In this document: positions 27,216 through 35,961 of the stretch, one piece after another | Position numbering within the stretch: position 1 is the stretch's first letter | Layout: each line of letters opens with the position of its first letter | Source: JAWWPY01 sp964412845 | GTDB taxonomy: Bacteria; Actinomycetota; Actinomycetes; Streptosporangiales; Streptosporangiaceae | DNA: 64,000 bases | NCBI GenBank assembly: GCA_964412845.1 | Contig: CAYPQM010000009.1 | Location: 4,477-68,476 of the forward strand | Reading direction: 5' to 3' | Position numbers and translations under genes: made by a program | Notes under the pieces: model-generated | Seen by the model: the letters and a program-made list of their open reading frames with translations, nothing else | Database searches by the model: none | What the model was told of the DNA's origin: nothing

Positions 27216-28313
27216 TTGACAGACACTTCCGGCGAGCCCGGCGACCGCAAGCCGTCTGGCGGCGGCACCCAGGTCAAGATCGTAATTCCGGATGACCACT
27301 CGATGGTTAGCCTGCTGGGCTCGCGGGATGAGCTTCTGCATGTGATCGAGGAGGCGTTCGACGCCGATATTCACGTGCGCGGCAACGAGGTCACGATCAC
27401 CGGCGCGGCGGAGGAAAGCGCCCGGGTGGCGGCCCTGTTCGAGGAACTCACCAAACTGCTCGCGGGTGGCACCGAACTGACCGCCGACGCGGTGGAGCGG
27501 GTCGTGGCCATGCTCCGCAAGAAATCGGGGATCCGCCCGGCCGATGTGCTTTCGCTGGGCATCCTGTCGGCGCGCGGCCGGACCATCCGGCCCAAGACGC
27601 TCGGCCAGAAGCGCTACGTCGATGCCATCGACGAGCACACCATCGTCTTCTGCATCGGGCCGGCCGGAACGGGCAAGACCTACCTCGCCATGGCCAAGGC
27701 GGTCAAGGCGCTGCAGGCCAAGGAAGTGAACCGGATCATCCTCACCCGCCCCGCGGTGGAGGCGGGCGAGCGGCTGGGATTCCTGCCCGGCACGCTGTAC
27801 GAGAAGATCGACCCGTACCTGCGCCCGCTGCACGACGCGCTGCACGACATGCTCGACCCGGACTCCATCCCGCGGCTCATGGCGGCGGCCACCATCGAGG
27901 TCGCGCCGCTGGCGTACATGCGCGGGCGGACGCTCAACGACTCGTTCATCATCCTGGACGAGGCTCAGAACACCTCGGCGGAGCAGATGAAGATGTTCCT
28001 CACCCGGCTCGGGTTCGGCTCCCGGATGGTGGTCACCGGCGACATCACCCAGGTGGACCTGCCGTCGGGCCAGCCCAGCGGGCTGCGCCTGGTCCAGGAC
28101 ATCCTCGAAGGCCTGGATGACGTCCACTTCGCCCGGCTGACCAGCAACGACGTGGTGCGGCACCGGCTGGTCGGAGACATCGTGAACGCCTACGAGCGAT
28201 ACGACGCGCGGATCAGGGGCGCGGCGTCCCCGGCGGAGCGGCTGCCGGCCGCGGGACGTGGCGGGGCCATCCAGCGCCGCGCTGAGCGCGGGCCGGGCCG
28301 TGGCCCGCGGTGA
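27216..28313 (+). CDS. phoH: PhoH-like ATPase
   Basis: A phosphate-starvation-type P-loop ATPase, thought to act in RNA metabolism with YbeY. It has 365 residues from a TTG at 27216 (AGAGAGAA upstream). The N-terminal KH-like part is IHVRGNEVTITGAAE. The Walker A motif GPAGTGKT is at 148-155, the ILTRPAVEAGERLGFLPG segment follows, and Walker B is FIILDEAQNT. The C-terminal tail after about 330 is Gly/Arg-rich and likely disordered. Its stop overlaps the ybeY GTG by four bases. Confidence 0.94.
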   Translation: MTDTSGEPGDRKPSGGGTQVKIVIPDDHSMVSLLGSRDELLHVIEEAFDADIHVRGNEVTITGAAEESARVAALFEELTKLLAGGTELTADAVERVVAMLRKKSGIRPADVLSLGILSARGRTIRPKTLGQKRYVDAIDEHTIVFCIGPAGTGKTYLAMAKAVKALQAKEVNRIILTRPAVEAGERLGFLPGTLYEKIDPYLRPLHDALHDMLDPDSIPRLMAAATIEVAPLAYMRGRTLNDSFIILDEAQNTSAEQMKMFLTRLGFGSRMVVTGDITQVDLPSGQPSGLRLVQDILEGLDDVHFARLTSNDVVRHRLVGDIVNAYERYDARIRGAASPAERLPAAGRGGAIQRRAERGPGRGPR

Positions 28314-28834
28314 GCATCGAGATCGCCAACGAGTCAGGGGTCAGCGTCGACGAGACTGACCTCGCGGCGATGGCCAGGCACGTCCTGGACGGGATGCGCA
28401 TCCACCCGCTCGCCGAGCTGTCCGTGCTGCTGGTTGACACCGTGACCATGGCTGACCTGCACCAGCGCTGGATGGGTGAGCCCGGGCCCACCGATGTCCT
28501 GGCCTTCCCGATGGACGAGCTGAGGCCGCCCGCGCCCGGCACCAGCCGCGGAGACCCGGGCACGGCCGGTGATCCAGGTTCGGTACCTGGCCTGCTCGGC
28601 GACGTGGTGCTGTGCCCCGAGGTGGCGGGCGAGCAAGCGGACCGCGCCGCGCACCCGCTGCTGGACGAGCTTGAACTGCTGTGCACCCACGGCATCTTGC
28701 ACCTGCTCGGATATGATCACGCCGACCCTGATGAACGTGCCACCATGTTCAGCCTGCAAGACGAGCTGCTCGGCTCGTGGCGCGCGGAGCGCGGGTCAGG
28801 CAGCGGCGGGGAGGGTCAGGAAGGGCCCGGGTGA
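28310..28834 (+). CDS. ybeY: Endoribonuclease YbeY
   Basis: Zinc-dependent endoribonuclease involved in 16S rRNA maturation and ribosome quality control. The zinc site is THGILHLLGYDHADP with His127, His131 and His137. The N-terminal ISVDETDL-like segment and the TDVLAFPMDE motif are present. At 174 residues it is slightly long because a Pro/Gly-rich insert (about 72-93) and a Gly-rich tail are added. It overlaps phoH by four bases (GTGA), so translation is coupled. Confidence 0.95.
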   Translation: MSIEIANESGVSVDETDLAAMARHVLDGMRIHPLAELSVLLVDTVTMADLHQRWMGEPGPTDVLAFPMDELRPPAPGTSRGDPGTAGDPGSVPGLLGDVVLCPEVAGEQADRAAHPLLDELELLCTHGILHLLGYDHADPDERATMFSLQDELLGSWRAERGSGSGGEGQEGPG

Positions 28835-28841
28835 TGCCAGC

Positions 28842-30140
28842 ATGGCGTGGCTCGTTGTCGCGGCGATCATTCTGACCCTGCTCGCGGGGTTCTGCGCCAG
28901 CGCTGAGGTCGCGCTGGTGCGCGCCTCCCGGGCCGGCTCGCATTCGCCCGCGCGCAGCGCGATCCCTGATGCCTATGCGCAGCTCCAGGCGATCCTCGCC
29001 GAGCCGTCCCGGTACCTGAGCGTGCTGCTGCTGGCCCGGGTCTCCTGCGAGACCGGGGCCACGGTGCTGATGGCAGCGGCGCTGCTGCACTGGCTCGGCT
29101 CGGGCTGGCGCAGCTTCCTGCTCATCGCGGTGATCATGATCGCGATCCTCTACCTGGTGGCCGGGATCGGGCCACGGACGCTCGGCCGCCAGCACGAGCA
29201 GCGGGTGGCGCTGGCCGCCGCCGGGATCCTGCACCCGCTGGTCCGGGTGCTGGGGCCGCTGCCCAGGCTGCTGCTGGCCACGGGCAGCGTGCTGACCCCG
29301 GGCCGGTGGGCCCGCGAGGGCGCGTTCGGCTCCGAGGAGGACCTGCGCGGCCTCGTCGACCTCCTGGAGCAGCGCCGGGTCATTGAGCCCGGTGAGCGCG
29401 AGATGATCCATTCGGTGTTCGAGCTCGGCGACACCATCGTCCGGGAGGTCATGGTCCCCCGGACGGACATCATCTTCGTGGAGCGGGACAAGACCCTGCG
29501 CCAGGCCCTGTCGCTCGCCCTGCGCAGCGGTTTTTCCCGGATACCGGTGGTAGGCGAGAACGAGGATGACGTGATTGGCGTCGCCTACCTCAAGGATCTG
29601 GTGAACCGGAGCCAGGAGAACCCGGACACCGAGGCGGTCGAGAAGGTCGATTCGGTCATGCGGCCGGCCACCTTCGTGCCCGAGAGCAAGCCCATCGACG
29701 AGCTTCTCAGGGAAATGCAGCAGCGCCGGATCCACCTGGCCATCGTCATCGACGAGTACGGCGGGACCGCTGGGCTGGTGACCATCGAGGACATCCTGGA
29801 GGAGATCGTCGGGGAGATCACCGACGAGTACGACCAGGAACAGCCGGCGGTGGAATGGCTGGCGCCGGGGCGGGCCCGGGTGACCTCCCGGCTCCCGGTG
29901 ACCGACCTGGCGGAGCTGTTCGGCGTGCGGATCGACGCGGAGGATGTGGAGACAGTCGGCGGCCTGCTGGCGCACGCGCTCGGCCGGGTGCCCATCGCCG
30001 GGTCGGTGGCCACCGTGGCCGGCTTGCGGCTCACCGCGGAGAGCCTGGCCGGGCGGCGCAACCGGATCGGCACCGTCACCGTGGAACGGCTGGTGCCCGC
30101 CGTGCCCGGGTCCGCCCGGCAGCGGCCGGACGGAGCCTGA
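28842..30140 (+). CDS. CorC/HlyC-type membrane protein with CBS pair
   Basis: 432 residues. A CNNM/DUF21 membrane domain covers about 1-150 (start MAWLVVAAIILTLLAGFCAS). Next comes EREMIHSVFELGDTIVREVMVPRTDI and two CBS domains (SGFSRIPVVGENEDDVIGV and RIHLAIVIDEYGGTAGLVT-IED). The CorC/HlyC C-terminal domain ends the protein. Proteins of this class are linked to Mg2+ or Co2+ export or tolerance. The ATG at 28842 follows the ybeY stop by 7 bp. Confidence 0.93.
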   Translation: MAWLVVAAIILTLLAGFCASAEVALVRASRAGSHSPARSAIPDAYAQLQAILAEPSRYLSVLLLARVSCETGATVLMAAALLHWLGSGWRSFLLIAVIMIAILYLVAGIGPRTLGRQHEQRVALAAAGILHPLVRVLGPLPRLLLATGSVLTPGRWAREGAFGSEEDLRGLVDLLEQRRVIEPGEREMIHSVFELGDTIVREVMVPRTDIIFVERDKTLRQALSLALRSGFSRIPVVGENEDDVIGVAYLKDLVNRSQENPDTEAVEKVDSVMRPATFVPESKPIDELLREMQQRRIHLAIVIDEYGGTAGLVTIEDILEEIVGEITDEYDQEQPAVEWLAPGRARVTSRLPVTDLAELFGVRIDAEDVETVGGLLAHALGRVPIAGSVATVAGLRLTAESLAGRRNRIGTVTVERLVPAVPGSARQRPDGA

Positions 30141-30159
30141 CCGCACTACACTCGGGCTG

Positions 30160-30504
30160 GTGAGCGAGCCGGAGCCGGGCCAGGAAGACCTCAAGATCAT
30201 CACGCTGGCCCGATCGGCACGGGCCCGGGTGGCGGCCGCCGAGGGCGCCGCCGTGCGAGACGAGACAGGCCGTACCTATGCCGCAGCGGCTGTCGCGCTG
30301 CCATCGCTCAGGCTGTCCGCGCTGCGCCTCGCGGTCGCCATGGCGGTGTCCAGCGGGGCGGCCAGCCTGGAGGCCGCGGCGCTGGTCAGCGACACGGACG
30401 TGGTGGACCGGGCGGATCTGGCCGTGCTGCGTGACCTGGGCCCGTCGGCCACGTTGTTCGTCGCCGGGACCGACGGCGTGCTGCGGAGCACCCTGGCGCC
30501 CTGA
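30160..30504 (+). CDS. Cytidine-deaminase-like protein without the zinc site
   Basis: 114 residues from a GTG at 30160, 19 bp after the CorC-like gene. It keeps the deaminase-like fold pattern (ARSARARVAAAEGAAVRDETGRTYAA, SLRLSALRLAVAMAVSSGA), which resembles the small cytidine-deaminase annotated next to era in many actinomycetes. However, it lacks the zinc-binding HAE and PCxxC motifs. It is therefore unlikely to deaminate cytidine; a binding or regulatory role is possible. It converges on the NUDIX gene with a 5-bp gap. Confidence 0.8.
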   Translation: MSEPEPGQEDLKIITLARSARARVAAAEGAAVRDETGRTYAAAAVALPSLRLSALRLAVAMAVSSGAASLEAAALVSDTDVVDRADLAVLRDLGPSATLFVAGTDGVLRSTLAP

Positions 30505-30509
30505 TCGGG

Positions 30510-31019
30510 TCAGCCGTCGGCCCAGTTCCACGGCAGCAGCACCGGCCGCGCGGGCGTTCCGGTCGCCAGCAACTGGCGGACCAGCCCGCCGAGTCCGACC
30601 GGGAAAACCAGGTCGGTGGCCGCGTCCAGCTCGGCCAGCGTCCACCACCGGAAACCGGTCAGCAGCGACCGCTCCAGGGGCTCCTGGCGGCTGGTGTCCA
30701 CCGTGGGGGCGGCGCTGACCCGGACGAAGAAGAACGAGTCGGTGGCCAGGAACACCTGCTCGCCCGCCGTCCACTGGCCCGAGCAGGTGGCCACGACCGG
30801 CCCGAGCTGGTGGGCGGCGAGCAGGTGGCCGGTCTCCTCGGCGAGTTCCCTGGCCGCGGCCGCGGCCAGCGTCTCGCCGAGGCGGACCCCGCCGCCGGGG
30901 GTGAGCCAGCAGGTTTCCGGGCCAGCGGCCTCGATCAGCGCGCTGAACAGGAGCACCCGCTGCGCATCGTCCATCAGGATGATCCGTGCGGTCGGCCGGG
31001 GAACCGGGGGCGGCGGCAC
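30510..31019 (-). CDS. NUDIX hydrolase
   Basis: 169 residues. The Nudix box is intact at about 43-65: GGVRLGETLAAAAARELAEE followed by TG, fitting Gx5Ex7RExxEExG. The strand ARIILMDDAQRVLLF and the C-terminal FRWWTLAELD are typical of 8-oxo-dGTP/ADP-ribose type NUDIX proteins. Substrate cannot be predicted. The GTG at 31019 is the first start; it is divergent from era with a 57-bp spacer. Confidence 0.9.
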   Translation of the reverse strand: MPPPPVPRPTARIILMDDAQRVLLFSALIEAAGPETCWLTPGGGVRLGETLAAAAARELAEETGHLLAAHQLGPVVATCSGQWTAGEQVFLATDSFFFVRVSAAPTVDTSRQEPLERSLLTGFRWWTLAELDAATDLVFPVGLGGLVRQLLATGTPARPVLLPWNWADG

Positions 31020-31076
31020 GGGGCTGAATGTACCGGCGTGGACGGGGCCGCCCCCAGCGTGGGGGAGAATCGCAGC

Positions 31077-32024
31077 GTGGGATCGCCGCAGATACGTCCG
31101 CTATCCGGCGGGCCGCCGACGGCGGACCCGGAATTCAGGTCCGGGTTCGCCTGCTTTGTCGGCCGGCCGAATGTCGGTAAGTCGACATTGATGAACGGGC
31201 TGGTCGGCACCAAGGTGGCGATCACCAGCAGCCGCCCGCAGACCACCCGGCGGGCCATCCGCGGCATCGTGCACCGCCCGGATGCTCAGCTCATCATCGT
31301 GGACACGCCGGGCATGCACCGGCCGCGCACCCTGCTCGGCGAGCGGCTGGACAGCCTGGTGCGCGCCACGCTGACCGAGGTCGATGTGATCGGCTTCTGC
31401 GTGCCCGCGGCGGACCGCATCGGGCCCGGGGACAAGTACCTGGCCCGCGAGCTGACCGGCCAGGCCAAGACCCCCGTGGTCGCCATCGTGACCAAGACCG
31501 ACCAGGCGTCCCAGGCACTGGTCGCGGCTCAGCTGACGGCCATCACGGAACTCGGCGACTGGGCGGACATCGTCCCGGTGTCCGCGGTGTCCGGCTACCA
31601 GCTCGACGTGCTCACCGACGTCCTGGTGAGCCACCTGCCCCGCGGCCGGCCCCTGTACCCCGACGGGGAGCTCACCGACGAGCCGGAGCAGCAGCTTGTT
31701 GCCGAGCTGATCCGGGAGGCGATCCTGGAAGGGGTCCGCGATGAGCTGCCGCACTCCATCGCCGTCGTGGTGGAGGAGATGGGACCGCGGGCGGGGCGCG
31801 ACGATCTCATTGACGTCCATGCGTTCATGTACGTCGAGCGGCCCAGCCAGAAGTCCATCGTCATCGGGGCCAAGGGGGCACGCCTGAAGGAGGTCGGCAC
31901 CCGGGCGCGCCAGCAGATCGAGGCGCTGCTCGGCACAAAGGTCTATCTCGACCTGCGGATCAAGGTGGCCAAGGACTGGCAGCGTGATCCGAAGCAGCTG
32001 CGCCGCCTCGGCTTCTACGACTGA
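31077..32024 (+). CDS. era: GTPase Era
   Basis: 16S rRNA-binding GTPase needed for 30S maturation. It has 315 residues. G1 is GRPNVGKS (29-36), followed by VDTPGMHRP and VTKTDQAS. The C-terminal KH domain begins after LPHSIAVVVEE and includes VIGAKGARLKEVGTRAR. The GTG at 31077 has GGGGGAGA about ten bases upstream; the longer frame from 30810 overlaps the NUDIX gene and is rejected. Its 3' end overlaps the convergent GNAT gene by 10 bp. Confidence 0.96.
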   Translation: MGSPQIRPLSGGPPTADPEFRSGFACFVGRPNVGKSTLMNGLVGTKVAITSSRPQTTRRAIRGIVHRPDAQLIIVDTPGMHRPRTLLGERLDSLVRATLTEVDVIGFCVPAADRIGPGDKYLARELTGQAKTPVVAIVTKTDQASQALVAAQLTAITELGDWADIVPVSAVSGYQLDVLTDVLVSHLPRGRPLYPDGELTDEPEQQLVAELIREAILEGVRDELPHSIAVVVEEMGPRAGRDDLIDVHAFMYVERPSQKSIVIGAKGARLKEVGTRARQQIEALLGTKVYLDLRIKVAKDWQRDPKQLRRLGFYD

Positions 32025-33085
32025 CCCGGGCCGATCCCCGGCAGCCGGGCCTCAGCGCGGTCGGCGGGCCGCGCGAGCACGTCCGCCACATCCAGGTGCC
32101 AGGTCGCCCAGCGGTCGAGGAACTGGAAGCCAAGCCGGGCGTTGATGGCGATCATGTGCGCGTTCTCGTCCGCGTTCCCGGTGATGATCCACCTGAGCTG
32201 CGGTTCGTGTGTCGCGAGCAGGTCCAGCATGGTGACCTTGAGCAGCAGCCCGAGCCGGTGCCCCCGGTGCGCGCGGGTGACCGCCGTCATCTCCTGGTAT
32301 CCCCACTCCGGGGTCCCGGGATCCACGCCGAGCTGGGTCAGCCCGGCGAGCTCTCCGCTGCGCGCGCACTGCGCCGCCACCGAGTAGTAGCGCAGGCCCT
32401 GCACCTCGACGCGACGCTGGCCCGCGCGCACCCGGCTGGCGTCCCAGGCCTGGCCCTGGGAGCTCGCGTCATGCGGGGCGTCGTTCAGGGCCGCGTTGAT
32501 GACTGCGACCTGGCCGAAGTACTCCTCGGGGATGGTGCCTGCCCAGGACTGCACCCAGTAGCCGCGGGATGACCCGCGGGCCTCGGCCGCGATCCTGGCC
32601 AGCACGCTGGGCGGCACGGCCGTGAGGTCAAGCAGCCGGCGGACGTCGGTGATGACCCGCTGAGCCCCGAGCGCGCGGGCGAAGGCCTCACCGGCCCCGC
32701 CGTCCCGGGTGTCGGCGGCCAGCGTCGTGCGGCCCGCCTCGGCGGCCCTGGCCGCCGCGTGGCGCAGCAGGGCGGTTCCGAGGCCGGCCCGCCGCGCGGC
32801 CGGCCTCACCACCGGGTCGATATGGGACTGATGATGGTTCTCGCGCATCGGCAGCGAGGCCGTGTAATAGCCGTCCGCCTGGCCCGGCGCCTCCCCGGCG
32901 GCCCACGCCTCGGGATAGTCCTCCGTCCAGCCGCACGCCAGGAAGCCAGTGAAGGCGCGCAGCGACGCCGGCGGGCAGGGCGGATCATCGACCGGCACGC
33001 TGGCGCGATATGCCTGGTAGCACGCCAGCGTCCGGGCCGGGTCGGCCTCGGGGTCGAACCGTTCGATCCGCATTCCCCCATTCAA
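32015..33085 (-). CDS. Tandem GNAT acetyltransferase
   Basis: 356 residues with two GNAT folds. The first acetyl-CoA loop is RRAGLGTALLRHAAARAA near 100-117; the second is HRGHRLGLLLKVTMLDLL near 275-292. The C-terminal NADENAHMIAINARLGFQ is a canonical GNAT motif B. The length and arrangement match actinobacterial two-domain GNATs such as those of the mycothiol-synthase type fold, but no specific substrate motif is visible. Two ATGs (33085 and 33073) are possible starts. The 3' end overlaps era by 10 bp. Confidence 0.87.
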   Translation of the reverse strand: MNGGMRIERFDPEADPARTLACYQAYRASVPVDDPPCPPASLRAFTGFLACGWTEDYPEAWAAGEAPGQADGYYTASLPMRENHHQSHIDPVVRPAARRAGLGTALLRHAAARAAEAGRTTLAADTRDGGAGEAFARALGAQRVITDVRRLLDLTAVPPSVLARIAAEARGSSRGYWVQSWAGTIPEEYFGQVAVINAALNDAPHDASSQGQAWDASRVRAGQRRVEVQGLRYYSVAAQCARSGELAGLTQLGVDPGTPEWGYQEMTAVTRAHRGHRLGLLLKVTMLDLLATHEPQLRWIITGNADENAHMIAINARLGFQFLDRWATWHLDVADVLARPADRAEARLPGIGPGQS

Positions 33086-33204
33086 GCCACGGCCTGCCGG
33101 CCTGCGCGACGCATTTATCTGGCCGGCGGCTCAGCGCCACGGCCGCGGCACGGCGACGGGACACCCGGTAGCGCTATCCGTGCGGTCTGCTAGGGTCAGT
33201 AGCG

Positions 33205-33252
33205 ATGCTGCGCGGATCCCTCCTGCTTATTCGCCGCGGCGGGGGCCGATAA
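33205..33252 (+). CDS. Leucine leader peptide of leuA
   Basis: A 15-codon ORF encoding MLRGSLLLIRRGGGR. Four leucine codons (CTG, CTC, CTG, CTT) plus an isoleucine occur in the first nine codons. A TAGGGT box (33191-33196) lies nine bases upstream, so the message may be leaderless. Downstream lies an intrinsic terminator. The arrangement is that of a leu attenuator. Confidence 0.85.
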   Translation: MLRGSLLLIRRGGGR

Positions 33253-33278
33253 GGCCGGCTCCCTCGCCGCGGGTTTTT
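33234..33278 (+). terminator. Attenuator terminator of leuA
   Basis: Left arm CCGCGGCGGGGG (33234-33245) and right arm CCCTCGCCGCGG (33261-33272) pair as a 12-bp stem with one G-U, followed by TTTTT at 33274-33278. The left arm overlaps the 3' end of the leader ORF, so ribosome position would decide whether the stem forms. A stalled ribosome at the Leu codons (33208-33231) would leave it partly free. Confidence 0.8.
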
Positions 33279-33325
33279 GCGTGCCGCTGGCCCCGAGCCC
33301 GATCCGCGAGGGAGCAGTTTCTCCG

Positions 33326-35116
33326 ATGCAATCCAATCAAGATCATGATCGTCATGCCGCTGGCGGGCCCAGCCAGCACAGTGCCGAAGGCACGCGAAGC
33401 CAGCAGAGTGGCTCAGGCATGCGGCAGCAGCCCAGTGGGATGCCCTGTCAGCGCTACGTGCCATTCAAGCCCGTTGACCTGCCCGGCCGCCGCTGGCCCG
33501 GCAGGTCCATCACGGAAGCTCCGCGCTGGCTGTCCACGGACCTGCGGGACGGCAACCAGGCACTGATCGACCCGATGAGCCCGGCCCGCAAACGGACCAT
33601 GTTCGACCTGCTGGTACGGATGGGCTACAAGGAGATCGAGGTCGGTTTCCCGTCGGCGAGCCAGGCCGACTTCGACTTCATCCGCAGCCTCATCGAAGGC
33701 CACCTCATCCCCGATGACGTGCAGATCTCCGTGCTCACCCAGGCGCGGGACGAGCTCATCGAGCGGACCGTGCAGTCCCTGGCCGGCGCCCCCCGGGCCA
33801 CGGTGCACCTGTACAACGCGACAGCGCCGCTGTTCCGCCGGGTGGTGCTGCGCGTGGACCGGGCGGAGTGCAAGGCGCTCGCGGTGGAAGGCACCCGGTC
33901 GGTGATGAAGTACGCGGATGCCTACCTGGGCGACTGCGACTTCGGTTACGAGTACTCGCCTGAGATCTTCATGGACACCGAGCTGGAATACGCCGCCGAG
34001 GTGTGCGAGGCGGTGATGGACGTCTGGCAGCCGGGGCCGGGCCGGGAAATCATCCTCAACCTGCCCTGCACCGTCGAGCGGTCCACGCCCAATGTGTACG
34101 CCGACCAGATCGAGTGGATGAGCCGCCAGCTTTCCCGGCGCGAGCACGTCTGCCTGTCCGTGCACACCCACAACGACCGGGGTACCGCGGTCGCCGACGC
34201 TGAGCTCGCGGTGCTGGCCGGAGCGGACCGGATCGAGGGCTGCCTGTTCGGCAACGGGGAGCGGACCGGGAACGTGTGCCTGGTCACCCTCGGCCTGAAC
34301 CTGTTCAGCCAGGGCATCGACCCGATGATCGACTTCTCGGACATCGACGAGATCCGGCGGACCGCCGAGTACTGCAATCAGCTTCCGGTGCATCCGCGCC
34401 ACCCGTACGCGGGTGACCTGGTCTACACGGCGTTCTCCGGCTCGCACCAGGACGCGATCAAGAAGGGGTTCGAGGCGCTGGAGCAGGACGCGGCCGCCGC
34501 CGGGGTCCCGTTCAACGAGTTCCGCTGGGCGGTGCCCTACCTGGCCATCGACCCGGCCGACGTGGGGCGCACCTATGAGGCAGTGATCAGGGTCAACTCG
34601 CAGTCCGGCAAGGGCGGCGTGGCCTACATCATGAAGGCCGAGCATCAGCTTGACCTGCCGCGCAGGTTGCAGATCGAGTTCTCCCGGGTGGTTCAGGCGC
34701 ACACCGACGCCGAAGGCGGCGAGGTGAGCCCCGCGCAGATGTGGCAGGCTTTCTCGGCCGAGTACCTGGCCGAGGGGTCGGCGGTGCTGCTGTCACACCA
34801 CACGTCCTCGGTGGTGGACGCGAAGGACATGCTCACCGTGGATCTGCGCCTCGATGGGCAGGAACGGCAGATCGAGGGGACCGGCAACGGCCCCATCTCC
34901 GCGTTCTGCGATGCCCTCAGTTCGGTGGGGGCCGTGGTCCGGGTCCTCGACTACGCGGAGCACGCGCTGTCCTCCGGCAGTGACGCTCAGGCGGCGGCCT
35001 ATGTGGAATGCGAGATCGACGGGCAGACGCTGTGGGGAGTCGGCATCGACGCCAACACGGTGACCGCATCGCTGCGGGCGGTCCTGTCGGCGCTGAACCG
35101 CGTCTGGGCGCGGTAG
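33326..35116 (+). CDS. leuA: 2-Isopropylmalate synthase LeuA
   Basis: Condenses 2-ketoisovalerate with acetyl-CoA to 2-isopropylmalate, first step of leucine synthesis. From ATG 33326 it has 596 residues; an ATG at 33440 gives 558, near the typical actinobacterial length, so the polar His/Gln/Ser-rich N-terminus of 38 residues may be untranslated. Motifs are WLSTDLRDGNQALIDP (metal and substrate), SVHTHNDRGTAVADAE (HxH metal) and GNGERTGNVCL. The C-terminal regulatory LeuA dimer domain ends DANTVTASLRAVLSA. Regulation is by the leader and attenuator just upstream. Confidence 0.96.
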   Translation: MQSNQDHDRHAAGGPSQHSAEGTRSQQSGSGMRQQPSGMPCQRYVPFKPVDLPGRRWPGRSITEAPRWLSTDLRDGNQALIDPMSPARKRTMFDLLVRMGYKEIEVGFPSASQADFDFIRSLIEGHLIPDDVQISVLTQARDELIERTVQSLAGAPRATVHLYNATAPLFRRVVLRVDRAECKALAVEGTRSVMKYADAYLGDCDFGYEYSPEIFMDTELEYAAEVCEAVMDVWQPGPGREIILNLPCTVERSTPNVYADQIEWMSRQLSRREHVCLSVHTHNDRGTAVADAELAVLAGADRIEGCLFGNGERTGNVCLVTLGLNLFSQGIDPMIDFSDIDEIRRTAEYCNQLPVHPRHPYAGDLVYTAFSGSHQDAIKKGFEALEQDAAAAGVPFNEFRWAVPYLAIDPADVGRTYEAVIRVNSQSGKGGVAYIMKAEHQLDLPRRLQIEFSRVVQAHTDAEGGEVSPAQMWQAFSAEYLAEGSAVLLSHHTSSVVDAKDMLTVDLRLDGQERQIEGTGNGPISAFCDALSSVGAVVRVLDYAEHALSSGSDAQAAAYVECEIDGQTLWGVGIDANTVTASLRAVLSALNRVWAR

Positions 35117-35190
35117 CCGTATCCCGGCCGGGCCGGTCCCGCCAGGCGCGTCCTGGCCGGACCGGCCTGCGGGTGCGCGACAATGGCAGG

Positions 35191-35961
35191 GTGAGCCTGT
35201 ACCGGGACGACGGGATCGTGCTGCGCACCCAGAAACTGGGCGAGGCTGATCGCATCATCACCGTCCTCACCAGGCGAACCGGGCGGGTCCGCGCGGTCGG
35301 CAAGGGCGTGCGGCGCACCAAGTCGCGGTTCGGTGCCCGGCTGGAGCCGTTCACCCATGTCGATCTTCAGCTCTACACGGGCCGGACGCTTGATGTGGTC
35401 ACCCAGGCGGAGACGGTGCGGCCGTACGGTGCGGCGCTGTCCGCGGACTACCCGCGGTACACCAGCGGAACGGCCATGCTGGAGACATCGGAGAGGTTCA
35501 CGCCGGTGGAGAAGGAGCCGGCCATGCGCCAGTTCCTGCTGCTCGTGGGAGGGCTGCGGGCGCTCGGTGAGGAGGCTCACGATCCGCGGCTTGTCCTCGA
35601 CGCCTTCCTGCTACGCTCCCTCGCCGTGGCCGGGTACGCGCCAGCGATCGAGGAGTGCGCCGTGTGCGGGACACCGGACACCGCGAACCGGGACGCCGGA
35701 TCGCGGGTCTTCGGCATCGCCGCGGGCGGCCTGACCTGCCGGTCCTGCCGGCCGGCCGGTGCGGCCACCCCGTCGGCGCAGACGATCGGCCTGATGGGCG
35801 CGCTGCTGCGGGGGGACTGGGCCCGCGCCGATGTGAGCCAGCCCAGGCATCAGCTGGAGTGCAGTGGCCTCGTCGCCGCGTACGTGCAATGGCACCTGGA
35901 GCACTCGATCCGCTCGCTGCGCCACGTGGAACACGCGGCCAGCACCGGGGGGAGCGTGTGA
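35191..35961 (+). CDS. recO: DNA repair protein RecO
   Basis: Loads RecA with RecR and anneals strands in the RecF pathway. It has 256 residues. The N-terminal OB fold starts YRDDGIVLRTQKLGEADRIITVL; the middle has LVLDAFLLRSLAVAGYAP and the zinc site comes from ECAVCGTP and CRSCR. The GTG at 35191 is preceded by GGCAGG. Its stop overlaps the uppS start (GTGTGA), a four-base coupling that is standard in actinobacteria. Confidence 0.95.
   Translation: MSLYRDDGIVLRTQKLGEADRIITVLTRRTGRVRAVGKGVRRTKSRFGARLEPFTHVDLQLYTGRTLDVVTQAETVRPYGAALSADYPRYTSGTAMLETSERFTPVEKEPAMRQFLLLVGGLRALGEEAHDPRLVLDAFLLRSLAVAGYAPAIEECAVCGTPDTANRDAGSRVFGIAAGGLTCRSCRPAGAATPSAQTIGLMGALLRGDWARADVSQPRHQLECSGLVAAYVQWHLEHSIRSLRHVEHAASTGGSV

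Noticed and set aside
33180..33566. Frame of 128 codons over the leuA leader
   Set aside because: It crosses the attenuator and leuA in another frame; the leader ORF and terminator explain the region better.
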